Below are positions 22,650 through 34,850 of a DNA stretch of 64,000 nucleotides, in pieces. The DNA lies in assembly GCF_949987515.2 (NCBI RefSeq), contig NC_082692.2:92203488-92267487 (forward strand). The letters run 5' to 3'. How positions within the stretch are numbered: the first letter of the stretch is position 1; each line of letters opens with the position of its first letter. The notes under the pieces are model-generated. The model made no database searches. It was not told the DNA's origin and was given only the letters and a program-made list of their open reading frames with translations. Origin of the DNA: Delphinus delphis (lineage: Eukaryota; Chordata; Mammalia; Artiodactyla; Delphinidae). The position numbers and the translations under genes are program-made.

Positions 22650-23764
22650 AAAAGGTGATTAGCAAGAGGTTCCTGAGATTCTCATGGATGAAAGGCCCTT
22701 TGCCTTATTTTATGTCAACAACAGAATTCTTAGTAAAGATGGTCCAAGGAAAACAGAATTTACCAACATATTAGTTTGGAGCCACTACCCCACCACGCCC
22801 CAGCCCAAACCAACACTTACTAAAATAAATAGCATCTTCGATTTCTTTTTTCCTTTCATGTGGACAACAGAGATGCTCTGTCAAAAAAAAAAAAAAGTGG
22901 GGAGGGAAGAGTTAAAAAAAGAAAAAAAATGTCTACATTGGTGGAGATCTGTATTTCATTTTAAGCTGTAGGTTGAACCATGCAAAGTTTGATGCCTCTA
23001 AGTAATCTGATGTTTTCTAAGAAGGAAAGGTCACTCTTGATCACCACAACCATCACTCCCCGTCACTCCCCCCTTCTACTCATGTTTACAGGCTTAAAAG
23101 AAGATGACCTGCTCCCTACTCAGAACCTCATGTACACCCCTGAATATATATTAAGACTGCCCAAGATTCAGGACCAAAGCAGATTTGAGAACAGATCTTC
23201 AATTTCCTCCACTCTTCAATGGGACAAAAAATGAATTAGAAGCACACACCTAATAAATGAGTTCCTGAAAACACAAACAAAACAAACAAACAAACAAAAC
23301 ACAGATTTTCCTATACTGGTACTGGCACATCAGCCAAGTAGTCTGTTCTGTTAAGACGAATATTTCTTTAATGCAGAAATAGCTCGTAAGTGATTTGTAA
23401 ACAGAGATTGGAAGATGGTCGAATGTGAAAGTCACGTTGGGGTGTATGTTATTTGAAATGTGTTTTGAAACCATCACGGGTAAACTTTCTTGAAAGTTAA
23501 TAGAAAACTTTAGCGATATATGAAGACCTCCAAAATACTTTTTTTAACCCTATGGAAGTACAAGTAGTGGTTTATTTAGTGGCTTCAAAATTGCTCAAAT
23601 TTGCCCTATGTTAAATAAACTCTCTGAAAATCTGCGAGTTTGAATAAAGATACTACAAAAACACTGCCCCCCTAACCTTATAAAGACTGATGCAGAAGTC
23701 TAAAACCCCAATCAGATCTTTACTTTTGATGGAAGTGGTCTCCATTAAAAGCAAATGCCATTAA
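22650..23764. other. Intergenic, simple A-rich tracts only
   Basis: Contains A runs near 22880 and 22914 and an (AAAC)n-like stretch near 23270-23300. Nothing else is supported. Confidence 0.35.
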
Positions 23765-23780
23765 AAACTTACATCTTAAG

Positions 23781-23976
23781 GTCTTCCCTGGTGGCGCAGT
23801 GGTTGAGAGTCTGCCTGCCGATGCAGGGGACACGGGTTCGTGCCCCGGTTCGGGAGGATCCCACATGCCGCGGAGCGGCTGGGCCCGTGAGCCATGGCCG
23901 CTAAGCCTGCACGTCTGGAGCCTGTGCTCCGCAACGGGAGAGGCCACAACAGTGAGAGGCCCACACACCGCAAAAA

Positions 23977-24010
<34 letters not shown>
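23781..24010 (+). mobile_element. CHR-type SINE with (TAAA)n tail
   Basis: Sense-oriented 200-base form with head CTTCCCTGGTGGCGCAGTGG and B box GGGTTCGTGCCCCGG. The tail has grown into about nine TAAA units at 23974-24012. Flanks AAACTTACATCTTAAG (23765-23780) and AAACTTACAGCTTAGA (24011-24026) form an imperfect target duplication. Confidence 0.92.
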
Positions 24011-24011
<1 letters not shown>

Positions 24012-24026
24012 AACTTACAGCTTAGA

Positions 24027-25334
24027 AAAGAAAGATGGAGGAGCCCCAGGGCTTAAGGCTGCAAAGGACTGACTGGCTGTGATGCTGCCACTGCAGATTT
24101 AACTGAGCTACTGATTTTAGTAGGATAGGTATTATTTTTGTTAGCGCTCTAGCGGCAAAGTTCCTTAACATGTGAGTGGTCTGCCCCTACCTCTATTTTT
24201 CCTCATGCTCCCTATTTTTTACACGCAATTTTGCAGAAGGTGAGATTTTTCAGAAATGCGTATACAGCATTAAAGCTGCAGTTCGTATACTGCGATCCTG
24301 TCAGTCTGTTCCTAAGTCAACACACAATTTTATAAAGCGCAGTAGCCACAGCTGTCTGTAGTCTGGCACGCTCTGCAGCCAGTAACCGAGAAATGTGGTT
24401 CTTAAATGAAGGGCTTGTTAGGATTTCACTTTAAATGCTTTCTAACATTATGCTGCTGCTAAAAATGCAATTCTAAAGACTAAGCCAAAACACACCCCAA
24501 AATATTTATGCTATATAACATTAATTACCAAGAAAAGAATCCAAAATACACACACTAAAAGTATAACCATGTGAAAAATGTAAGTAAGTGGGAGGTAACA
24601 AGTAAAAACAAAAACTGTGCTTGAGTACTGGTGACTTAAGAATAAAATACCTTATTTCCTCCATTAGCCTTTTCAATGAACCAAATGCTTTTTTGTTGTT
24701 GGTTTTGCCCAAATTAATCATCAACTGATGAGAGCGTGTAAAGAAACATTTTATATCCGCAAAGTGACAGACTAACAAATGTGGCCAAACACCCCAGCAA
24801 CACAACTGTTTCTCAGGATAAATGTTTTAACATTAGGAGGCCAGGTGCAAACGTAGCAATCAAGAGTTGGCTGAACACTTAAGAATACTCTGTGACTTAG
24901 CTTTTGAACAACCAACATAAAGACAAGCCTCTCCTTTCAAATGACATGCTAGAAGCAAATGTGGGTTCTTTGAGGACTGGGGAATCAGGCTGGGATCGTG
25001 ATGACAGGGACTTCTGGCTGGAAGCCATCACTCTAAGTCAAGGTGCTTTCCCGGCATGTGAAGCACCTGTTGCGTTTCACAGGATGGAGGCGCCGCCCTT
25101 GACCTTGTCTCATCTACTGAGGCACGAAGAAGCACGGTCATAATCAGGTTCCTGGCAGAACAGCCTTGCTTTTTGGAATAAAAATTCCCACACACTGCTC
25201 AAATATCCAAGTTATCAAATAGCTAAACAACAAGAAAGTTTTCTAGCAAACAAAACACATACATATCACAAAGTCATTTCTTTAAAAGAAAACATAATAG
25301 AGGGAAAGAGAAAAGGAAACAATGAGAGTGAAGC
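24027..25334. other. Spacer before the SUMF1 3' end
   Basis: No repeat or gene recognised. The frames at 24176-24361, 24521-24805 and 24904-25143 have no motif. SETMAR and SUMF1 converge on this spacer. Confidence 0.4.
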
Positions 25335-25353
25335 CTGATTTAGCAGATACCAC

Positions 25354-25359
25354 TTTATT
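25354..25359 (-). terminator. SUMF1: Polyadenylation signal AATAAA of SUMF1
   Basis: TTTATT on the plus strand reads AATAAA in the SUMF1 direction, about 970 bases after the stop codon. No other canonical AATAAA lies between it and the stop. Confidence 0.75.
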
Positions 25360-25924
25360 CGACACAGTGCATGATCTGAAGCATCTGACACTCCACAGCC
25401 AACAAGATTTCCTACTTCCCTATTACAAAATACTGGATACCCTGAATACAGTTAATTCAAGGTTCTTGGTTTTTTTCTCCTACATTTAGAATTAAACAGG
25501 TTTCTCCATGTAGCAAACATTTCACATTCACCAAAGGCTTTGGGGAGAGGGGGAAATAGGGCTTGTAACTGCCCCCCTGAACCAAAGGCACTTAATGTTA
25601 AAATATAAAGCACAGTAAAGTCACCTCACAGACATCCCTGCGTGTTCGGACTGCTGAACTTGAGCGCACCATCACTGGCCCAAGTGGGATTCATTATAAC
25701 AATGTAAAAGACACTGATTTCCTTGAAAAAACAAAGTGCAGTACGAATATAAAGACCCATCACCGCCACCCCCCTCATTCTTTTCTGAAAATAATATACA
25801 AGAGAACGATTATTTTACATGATTAGTATTACCCAAGGTTCACACATGGGAAAAAACAGCTAAAAAATAACCTGCCATAAACTCTCACTATGAAATCACA
25901 ATAGAATCTCATATATTCAGACAA

Positions 25925-26065
25925 TCTGCGAGTTGGGAGACAGCCTCAGAGATCATGTTGTGCATCCCCTCACTGGACAGATGAGGTCACTGAGGCCCAG
26001 GAAGGTCAAGTGTGGGACCCTGGAGTCTAACCCAGGGGCAGAGCCTGGGTAGAACGCAGACCTCC
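25925..26065 (-). mobile_element. MIR-like segment within the SUMF1 3' UTR
   Basis: The plus-strand text CACTGGACAGATGAGGTCACTGAGGCCCAGG-like order, then a GTCTAACCCAGGGGCAGAGC piece, resembles a MIR core. Orientation is uncertain. It would be transcribed as part of the SUMF1 messenger. Confidence 0.45.
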
Positions 26066-26327
26066 TGAGGCCTAGTTCAGGGTGCCCTCCACCGCCTTCC
26101 TCTTTAAAAGACTCCAAACGTAAAACATGAAATGCACCACACAATAAAGCACACTTGCTGATGCAGGTCAGCTATTTGGTCTCGCCACACGGTTCCTTTG
26201 GCCATTGGGCAGGTAGGTAACCCACCTGGGGGTGGGAATTCTTCACACGAGGTTGTTCAGCCTTCTGAGGGAAGCCGCGTGCAGGTTAGACACGACTTCT
26301 CCGATTCAGGAAGGCTCTTCGTGGCTG

Positions 26328-26492
<165 letters not shown>

Positions 26493-26689
26493 TCAACTGT
26501 CAGATTGACGTTGTACCCAAGTACCAACTGTAGAGAGTTATGCCTATCTGCAGACAGTGCCTGCCTACAGGCACCCGCCTCCTGCACATTTAGCAGCTAT
26601 GTTTCCGAAAAGGGTAGCGCGTTGAGAGCTCACCACATTATCCAGTGTTCTGTTATAAACGTGACTAGATAGAGTACAAAGATGTTGGT

Positions 26690-27260
26690 GTGAGTATTAC
26701 TTAGAACAGTTTAAAAAAATGTAACAACCAATGGTTACATAAGTTATGGCGCATCCGTAATTTAGACTCGTAAGCAGCCATTAAAAGGCATGTTTTCATG
26801 TAACATTTAATGACACAGGAATTTCTCAGGATACAATCTTAAATGAAAAAGTCAGAATACAAAACTGTGTATGTGCTATGATCTCAATCTAGATGATCAC
26901 GTACGCCAAAGAAAAGCAGACTGGAAGATTCAAAATGCACCATAATCCGAACCACAGTTATCCTCAGGCAGTGGGGTTTCAAATTTCCGATGATAACTAT
27001 GTATTACTTTTATAATTTAAAGAGTTATTTGCACGTTTGCACATTTAGAATAGCATTTGACAAGTAGACAAGAAACCAAGTAATAAAGCTAAATGGCAAT
27101 TGAGAAAATATTAATTAAGAGCAACATTAAGATATTATTTACTATCCAACAGGTTGGCAAAAAATTGAACAGCAAGCCCAGGAACATCAAGAGTAGGAAA
27201 GGCTGTGGAAAACATTTTTTCTTCATACATTGCTTTTGGAGTTTAAATCACAGTAATTCA
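26690..27260 (+). mobile_element. Old L1 3' fragments
   Basis: GGTTACATAAGTTATGGCGCATCC, GCAGCCATTAAAAGGCATG and AAACTGTGTATGTGCTATGATC are typical of the L1 3' end. A second piece near 27150-27215 (AGGTTGGCAAAAAATTGAAC, AGGCTGTGGAAAAC) comes from a more 5' part of L1, so the order is rearranged or two copies are present. Confidence 0.6.
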
Positions 27261-27354
27261 TAAAGCTATGTATCTTTGTGTGGGGGACTTGTTTGGTATT
27301 GTTTTATTTTATAAGAGCAGAGTATGGTATATACATATGCACAAACACACAGAC

Positions 27355-27520
27355 ATCAAGCTCTCCAGGCATGGTGCTAGGCGCCTTCATCACTTATTTG
27401 ATTTGATCATAATGGCCAGAGGAATTAAATGAGTTACCCTAGATGACACAGTTGTTAAAAGAAGTAGAATTCGAACCCAGGTCTAACTGTGGTGTGCTTG
27501 CCTGCCTAGCAACAGTCGAT
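27355..27520 (+). mobile_element. MIR-like SINE fragment
   Basis: GGCATGGTGCTAGGCGCCTT, GAATTAAATGAGTTACCCTA and TTCGAACCCAGGTCTAACTG follow the MIR order in sense orientation. Confidence 0.6.
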
Positions 27521-28719
27521 ACTCGTAGATGGAAAGGCATCACAACTCATGATTCTGTCCCACCCCTGTTATAGCCCCCTGCATGTACACACCAGGGAAA
27601 ACCTAACACATATCCCTGGTCACCTACTAGATAGTCAGTGAATAACCACAGATGACTTGATTCAAACACTTCAAAAGCTTCCACGTTCCAAAAATAACCA
27701 TGCATGGAACTCTTATGTCCTAAGATCTTTGATCAAAAATAACAGACAATGAAAATAAACTAGTTACCCTGTGTACCAAGAGCATCAACTCTGAGTGGGC
27801 GCTGGGAAACTCAAGTCCCCGCCGCTGGTTAAAGAAACTGCACAAAGAATCATGTAGAGTAACTTTGGAACTCATGAAGCAGAGAGAATTTGTGGAGGGG
27901 CAAAATAGGGCAGTATGAAAGATGTTTTTTTTTTCCTTAATTCTTATTATTCTCCTTTCTCTCACGAAAGTTGAATGTTTCTAATCTTCATAAAAATTAT
28001 CTCTAGAGCTGACAAAGGAATTCTCTGGAGCACTTCCACCATGAAAAAAACAAAAAACACATGGTGCTCTGTCTTTTATAGATAGCAAAACAGTAGCAAC
28101 CAATTTTCTCATTTTCCCTGTGGCCAGTGAAGAATGTAACACTATTACCAACATTCAGGCAGGCAGAGGGAAAATGAATAAAAAAATATGCCTGAAATAA
28201 TGAAAGATGTGATGGCATCTGCTACTACCTGTGATTGGGATGCAACGGAAGCTCTAAAATGACTAGAGGTGACCATGCAGAAAGACACGGCAGAAGCTTT
28301 GTTCCATGTAGGGCCTACTCACTGGGCTGCTGTGAAGCAAGGTGCTTTGGTATTTTTAGAATCAAGCTCCTGTGGATAATGCAGGGCCCCATGCTCTCAG
28401 TGTGTGCAGTGAATTCTACATTGGAGCAAGAATCGAGCTTGGGGCAGGGGGGCAGGCAGTCAGACAGGGACATTCTTGTTCCATAACTGGACCACACATG
28501 ACAAAAAACAATCAAGCGTTTCCTGATCGCCTCCTGTGCGCACCGTCCCGCTGGAGATCACAGGCTGGTTGAGGAAACAATGATTACACATCAAAAAGCT
28601 ACAAAACAAGCTAGGATTAAAAGATTCTGAGGCTACTATTAATTCAGGGGAGGAAATAGTCACTAAATGTCTAATTTTTTAGGAAAGACTTTTGAAGGCA
28701 GAACTTGGCCAGAGCAGGA

Positions 28720-28930
28720 TTTACGTGATTATGGCAGTGGCCTTCCGACTTGAGTATACAGAAGAATAGCCTGGAGAGCTCATGTAAATACCTATTCCTA
28801 GGCCACAAACCCAGAGATCCTGATTCAGTAAGTCTGGTGTGGGTTCCAAGAATCTGCATTCCTAACCAGCTTACAGGCGCTGCTAATGCTACGGGCCCAT
28901 GGACCACAAACTGAGTAGCACTGATTTACA
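28720..28930 (-). mobile_element. MER5-like hAT element
   Basis: Landmarks GAGATCCTGATTCAGTAAGT, GAATCTGCATTCCTAACCAG and the closing GACCACAAACTGAGTAGCAC match MER5 DNA transposons, which are non-autonomous hAT derivatives. Terminal repeats are worn. Confidence 0.7.
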
Positions 28931-29039
28931 GGACTTAGAAACAAGGAAAGAAGGTATGTTAAGTGGAGAAAACAATAACATCAGAGGCATAAAAATGGAA
29001 AAATTCAGGCAAGTGAAGAGGATAGCAAGGCCACAGCCT

Positions 29040-29480
29040 GAGAGTGTCAGAGCATGGTTTATTTATTCATTGAATATTTGAGAGTTTACAACATGCTAGA
29101 TGCTATTCTGGGCACGAGGGAAGCAATGCGGAACAAAACAATGTACCCGTTATCGGGAAGCTCACATTCAACAAGGAGTTAAGTAGTCAGACAATAAATA
29201 AACGGATAAATTCAAGAGTGCTTCTGGCAGTGGTCAGCTTGGAAGAAAGTCACATAGGGAGAGAGGACTAGACGTGACTAGGTGCGACTTAGATAAGGTG
29301 GCCTGGGAAGGCTCCTCTGATGAGGCGCTGCGAGAGCTGAGCTGCCCAAAGATTCAGAGAATGAGAATTCCAGGCAAAAGCAATGAGTGGCACAGAGAGG
29401 ATAAATGATAAAAAGCAGGAAACGTGGGTGGATAAATAGGATGGAGTCACATTAAAGTTGGTCTACTTGGCAGAAAGAGG
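29040..29480 (+). mobile_element. L2-like or related ancient repeat
   Basis: TTTATTCATTGAATATTTGAG, AACATGCTAGATGCTATTCT and AGGGAAGCAATGCGGAACAA resemble the 3' part of an ancient LINE. The later part (GAGCTGAGCTGCCCAAAGAT) fits the same kind of element. Diverged. Confidence 0.45.
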
Positions 29481-31194
29481 TTGGGCTTGACACAGATGGA
29501 AATTGTGACAAACATTTTACTAATTTACTCACCTGAAAAGGCAAAATCCAAGACTCATTAGCTATTTAACCTTAGGCAAAGCCTTTCTGAATCTGCTCCC
29601 TCTTCCGATAAAATGGGGCTATTAATGGAATAATGTCAAAATGCTTCATCTTATCTTTACATGAAAAAGTAAAGCAGTAGACATGTGGAGATTATTGTAA
29701 TTGTTACTTTATAATGAACACAACACTCTTAATTAAAAGAACTCACTTTGCCTGTCTTATCTGACCTCCTTGGGTTAACCTGCTTCCTTACTAAAACAAA
29801 AGCAGCTTCTCTGCAGGTCTTAGTGATCTTGTGTTGGGAAGATGATTCCTTGCCAGCATCTGAATACGGTTACGCATTTGCTACAAAAATAGGAAAATTA
29901 TTTGTTATATAAATGGAAAAGATGAAGGGGTATCTCTGGTGACAAGGCATAGGACTGAGGTCTTTGTCCGATGGCATAGTTCAATATGCAACTTGTCTCT
30001 CAAATTCTATAACAAACTGTTTTAAAATTTGGTTTTCATATGCCACAAAATGCAGGCTGTAGCAACTGTGACGAATTGTGCCTGCCTGGAGCACTGTGAT
30101 CAGAAAAGAGATCCATGATGTATAAGAAGTTATTGACCATAGTCATATTTGAAGGCCCTGGTACATACAGCATAAATCCATTTTGGGAAGAAAAAATAAA
30201 AGTGCACCGAAGAGTTTGGTAGAATGCTATTAACAGTTTTCTTCAGAAAGCAGCGTGAACGATTTTTTTCATTTTTCTGTTTATTATTTATTTTCTAATT
30301 TTTATGCCATGAAAATGTTTTGCTTACATAACAAAAAAGCTTAAAATCAGTGACAACAAAAAGAGCTAGTCCTTTTTTGGACCATAGCAGTACCTAAAGT
30401 CTTCCATTAACCTAAATGATGAAGAACTAAACACTAAAAAGCAAGTCTCACTACAAGTTAGTGTTGAAAGGTCAGGACCATCACATGAGAAAACAGTCAA
30501 TTCACATTATCATTCCACTGCAAATGCACTCATTCACTCAGCAAACATTTATTAATAAGCAGTTCATTTTAAATTCCAGTAATCGGCAACTAATGAAATA
30601 CGTAATTAAAGAGAAAAATGGCCTGATTTCATATGTCCTCATTGCGCTTTCTTTTTTTCCAACTCTACTTTTAGCACTAAAAATGGTTATTAATGATGTT
30701 AGGTCTTTGAGTGGTTGAAATATGGGTCATTTTATTAATTAAGAACAGAGGTAGTAGTGAGGGCCTATTTTAGCCCCATTTCATCAAAATGGCTAATTAC
30801 TTTGTGAAACTGACCTCGATATCTGCACTAAGAATATGATCCTGGATTCAAGAACAATTCATTTAAGATAATGGCTTACCAGCCTTGGGGCTCTGAAGTC
30901 AAGTGGGACGGCAATATGGTTTTTATGAGAGGAAGACTTTTAGGGATAAAGAACAGTTTTAAGGTAATTGTAGCTCATTATGAACAAAATGATTATAGAA
31001 AAATGACACAGCAGAACTCAGGTCTCTCAATTTCCCATCCATTGCTCTTGCCACTGACACTTGGACAACTCCTTTTGCTACTAATCTTGATGTAAAATGG
31101 TGGGGTTGAGGGGGTAGGGGAGTGAGGATTTCGTCAATGTTGTAGGTTGGGCTAAAGATCCCACAGAGATTAATCTAACAACTTCAAGAAAGAC

Positions 31195-31450
31195 TAGTAT
31201 TTCCTGAGTACTTACCATGTGAACTGTTCTAAGAACTTCACATGTATTAAGTGACTTAATCCTCTCAATAATCCTGAGGTAGGTATTATTGTATACACAA
31301 TAATATATATATATGTATACACAAGGAAAAAACCGACACACAGGTGTGGTAATAGTGTGCCTAAGGTCACATGGTTTGTAACTGTGAATCCAGGATTACA
31401 GTCTTTTCAGTCCCATTCCAGAATCTGTGCTCTTAACACCATGTTGACTC
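31195..31450 (+). mobile_element. MIR-like SINE with a (TA)n patch
   Basis: GAGTACTTACCATGTGAACT, GTGACTTAATCCTCTCAATA, GAGGTAGGTATTATT and CTAAGGTCACATGGTTTGTA give a nearly complete MIR in sense orientation, interrupted by a short TATATATA stretch near 31302. Confidence 0.75.
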
Positions 31451-31799
31451 ATAGTTGTTCTTTCTGTGCCTCGTCTCCTTACTGAAGCTATACTTTGGAT
31501 GGACTTTCAAAAAATCAAAAATAATAATCAGAGCTTACTTTAGTCATGCAAACTGGCCCTGGGCCATGATCAAAAGTAAGTTACCTTCTAAGCAAGATGA
31601 TTTTTTTTTCAAAATGAATTACATTATTCTTTTCTCTTTTTATTGATTTTCTTTCCTTTATTGATTTTTACCTGTGCTACAGTAATCATTTCCAGGATTC
31701 TGCCTGTCTAGTTAGCAGTTCATTAGTTGGTTTTTATTCAAAAGAGAAAATGGGAGAAAATAATCTTATTATAATAAAGATGATGATTAAGAATGATGG

Positions 31800-32060
31800 T
31801 GTTAGCAGCAACTAACTTATGGAGACTTTACCATGAGCTAGGCACTGTACCAAGTGCTTATTTACTTTGCTGCATTTATTCCTCGTAAGAACCTTACAAT
31901 ACGTGCAGTTATGATGTACATTTTACAAGTGTGAAAACTGAGGCTTAGAAAGGTTAAGTAATTTGCCTAATGTTACAGGCAAAGACTAGCAAAGAACAGT
32001 TACAGAACTCCAACCCAGATCTAATTCTAGAGTCCACATCTTAATATACTTAGTGGCAGT
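31800..32060 (+). mobile_element. MIR-like SINE
   Basis: TACCATGAGCTAGGCACTGT, TTATTCCTCGTAAGAACCTT, AAACTGAGGCTTAGAAAGGT and TAATTTGCCTAATGTTACAG form a nearly full-length MIR in sense orientation, about 350 bases beyond the previous one and in the same direction. Confidence 0.78.
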
Positions 32061-32339
32061 TAAAACTGCCACTCTTAATCTAGTGTAAACAACAAGCACT
32101 GAAAGTAATTCACAGCCAACACTGCGCTGTTTTCTTGACTACACCAAAATAACCAGGCTGAGGTTAAAAACCTACATCATCTACAATTAACTTGACCAAA
32201 GATCCTAGAGCTGCCGTTTCTCTCTGGAAAATCTTGTGGATCCCACTCAGTTTTGTCACTCTGCTATTCTGTTTTCTGGAATACTCTCTCCATCACTCTG
32301 AGCCTGACTAAATTAAAACTTATCCTTCAGGGTGACTAA

Positions 32340-33762
32340 GAAAAGTTAAAGATGTATAATATAAACTCTAAATCAGCCACAAAATTTTTAAATAAAGAGT
32401 TATAGCTAATAAGCCAAAGGAGAGACAATGAAGTGATAAAAAAACCACTTAATCCAAAAAAAGAAAAAAAAAAGCAAAAGGAAAAGAACAGATGAGACAA
32501 AGAGAAAAACAAATATCAAGACAACAAATTTAAATCCAGCCATATCAACAATCACATTAAATATAAATGGTCTAAACAGCAAGTGAAAAGGCAAAGTTTA
32601 TGTCAATAAATTCATTAACTCAGCTGAAATGGACAAATTCCTTGAAAGACACAAACTCCCAGAGCTTAATCAAGAACAAACAGATAATCTGCACAACCCT
32701 GTAGCTATTAACTAAATTAAATGTATGGTTACAACTCTAGGCCCAAATGGTTTTCCTGGGGAAATTCTATCAGACATTTAAGGAAGAAAAATGCTAACTC
32801 TACATGAACTCTTCCCCAAAAAATTCAAGATGAGGGAATATTTCCCAAATCAATCTATGAAGCCAGCAATACACTGATACTAATATCAGACAGAAAAAAA
32901 AACAAAAACAAAAAAACAAGAGACCAATACCAATCACGAACATATTTTAGCAAACTGCATCCAAAACATATACAAAGGATAATACATCATAACTAAGTGG
33001 ATGTATTCCAGGAAGCCAAGGATGGTTTAACATTTGAAAACAGAAAATCAATGACTATAATTCACCATATTAACAGGCTGAAAAAGAAAAACCACATAAA
33101 CATCTCAATAGCTTTAGAAAAAGCATCTGGCAAAATCCACATCCATTTCTGATAAAAAAAATTCTCAGAAATCTAGGACTAGAAGGAGACTTGCTCAAGC
33201 TGATAAAGGGCATCTTTGAAAACACTATAGCTTATATCATACCTAATTTTGAAAAGTCAAATGTTTTTCCCCTAAGATCAAAAATTAGGTAAGACTGTCT
33301 GCTCTTACCACTCCTATTCAACGATATACTGGAGGTTCTAGCCAACACAATACAGTAAGAAAAAGCAATAAAAGATATCCAGATTAAAAAGGAAGAGGTA
33401 AAATTGTCTATACTCACAGATGGTATAACCACTTACGTAGAAAATACAACACAATCTACAAAAACAACAGGGAGATCAACTCGATGCTTTCTGACGACCT
33501 AGAGAGATGGGATAGGGAGGATGGGAGGGAGGCTCAAGAGGGAGGAGATATGGGGATATATATATACTTAGAGCTGATTCACTTTCTTGTACAACAGAAA
33601 CTAACACAACATTGTAAAGCAATTATAGTCCAGTAAAGATATATATATATATAAAGAATCTACAAAAACATCACTTATACAGATGAGTTTAACAAGGTTA
33701 CAGGACACAACATAAATATACAAAAACCAACTGCACCATAAAAATGTATTTATTAAAAATAT
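32340..33762 (+). mobile_element. Old L1 ORF2 fragment, split by a younger L1
   Basis: Near 32540-32580 the text resembles the start of L1 ORF2 (AATCACATTAAATATAAATGG). From about 32620 it jumps to the reverse transcriptase region (GACAAATTCCTTGAAAGACAC; later CTATTCAACGATATACTGGA and ACTCACAGATGGTATAACCA, where the catalytic motif would lie). Stops and indels break it throughout, so it is inactive. A younger L1 3' end sits inside at 33467-33656, after which the same old L1 resumes at 33657. Confidence 0.8.
33467..33656 (+). mobile_element. 5'-truncated artiodactyl-type L1 3' end
   Basis: Reads GATAGGGAGGATGGGAGGGAG, then GCTGATTCACTTTCTTGTAC and TTGTAAAGCAATTATAGTCC, ending in a TA-rich tail. 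This is the 3' UTR end of the L1 family active in artiodactyls and cetaceans. The duplication AATCTACAAAAACA at 33453-33466 and 33657-33670 proves an insertion of about 190 bases into the older L1. Confidence 0.9.
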
Positions 33763-33960
33763 AGGGCTTCCCTGGTGGCACAGTGGTTGAGAGTCCGCCT
33801 GCTGATGCAGGGGACACGGGTTCGTGCCCCGGTCCGGGAAGATCCCACATGCCGCGGAGCAGCTGGGCCCGTGAGCCAGGGCCGCTAAGCCTGCAGGTCT
33901 GGAGCCTGTGCTCCACAACGGGAGAGGCCACAAGAGTGAGAGGCCCGCATACGCCAAAAA

Positions 33961-33968
<8 letters not shown>
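33763..33968 (+). mobile_element. CHR-type tRNA-derived SINE
   Basis: Sense 200-base form starting GGGCTTCCCTGGTGGCACAG with B box GGGTTCGTGCCCCGG. It is the latest layer of a stack: old L1, younger L1, then SINE. It ends in an A run that continues into a TA microsatellite. Confidence 0.93.

Positions 33969-34015
<47 letters not shown>
33969..34015. repeat. (TA)n(AC)n microsatellite
   Basis: About 17 TA units followed by about six AC units, grown from the SINE tail. It gives the isoleucine/tyrosine runs in the minus-strand frames at 33601-34075. Confidence 0.95.
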
Positions 34016-34664
34016 AAACATGTTAAAAGATATTTTAAAAGAATAAATTAAGAAGCTTATAAAAATTTTAAACATTTAAAATAAGCAAGAAAAATGAAAT
34101 GTTAAAGTAGACACATTCATATGCATGGCACTGGAATATTTTGGTGTTCATGCTTAAAATGTTTTTTACAGGATTCATTTTCTCCACTTATTTGTGCAAA
34201 AAAAATCTTATGGTCTTTAATTCTTACAGAGTAAATGGACTCCCAATTATGAAAAGTGCCATATGTCAGACACATAACTGGTGGTAATTAGGGTTTTGAG
34301 ATGCTCTTGTGCAAAAAGAGATTCACCTGTTTTTCATGGAAGTCTGGTTTCCCAGCAAGAGGATTCAGATACACCTGCAGCAACAGCTTGAATCAAAGGA
34401 AAAAAATCTGGGACTACAGACAGATGGGTATATGAACACTTAAAAGTACTGGGAAAACCTAGGGCAATGCTTTTAATTTAAAATTAAAGTTAGAATTTTA
34501 AAGATAAATTTGTCCACATCTTGTTATAAAGGTAAGTGTAAAGCATAAAGTGAACTCAACTCTATGAACTGCCACCTAAATAACTACACTAAAAATTCTA
34601 AGAAATGCAGAAGACACACACCCCTACGAACTCACAGATATACATAATTTAAATAGGTTCTCTT

Positions 34665-34850
34665 TAGGCCAGTGGCTCCCAAACTTTGATGTATGTTATG
34701 ATCACCTTGAGAGCTTTAAAATCCTGATGCCCAGGTCACAATCCAGAAATATCAAGTCAGAATGAGGTGAGTGAGGAAATAGGCATCAATATCTTTTATA
34801 GATCCCAGATGATTCTAATGTACAATAAAGTTTGAGAACCATTATTTTAA
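34665..34850 (+). mobile_element. MER5A-like hAT element
   Basis: Begins CAGTGGCTCCCAAACTTTGA and ends near TTTGAGAACCATTA, the terminal inverted repeats of MER5A. The middle (CAGATGATTCTAATGTACAA) agrees. A possible worn 8-base duplication (CTTTAGGC / TTTAAGGC) flanks it, as expected of hAT elements. Confidence 0.8.

Larger units (their letters stand above)
25335..26327 (-). other. SUMF1: SUMF1 3' UTR
   Basis: Runs from the SUMF1 stop to about 20 bases beyond the only canonical polyadenylation signal seen on the minus strand between the stop and the spacer. Its length of about 1 kb agrees with what I recall for the human transcript. Part of it (about 25925-26065) looks like an exonised MIR. 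The exact cleavage site is inferred. Confidence 0.75.
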
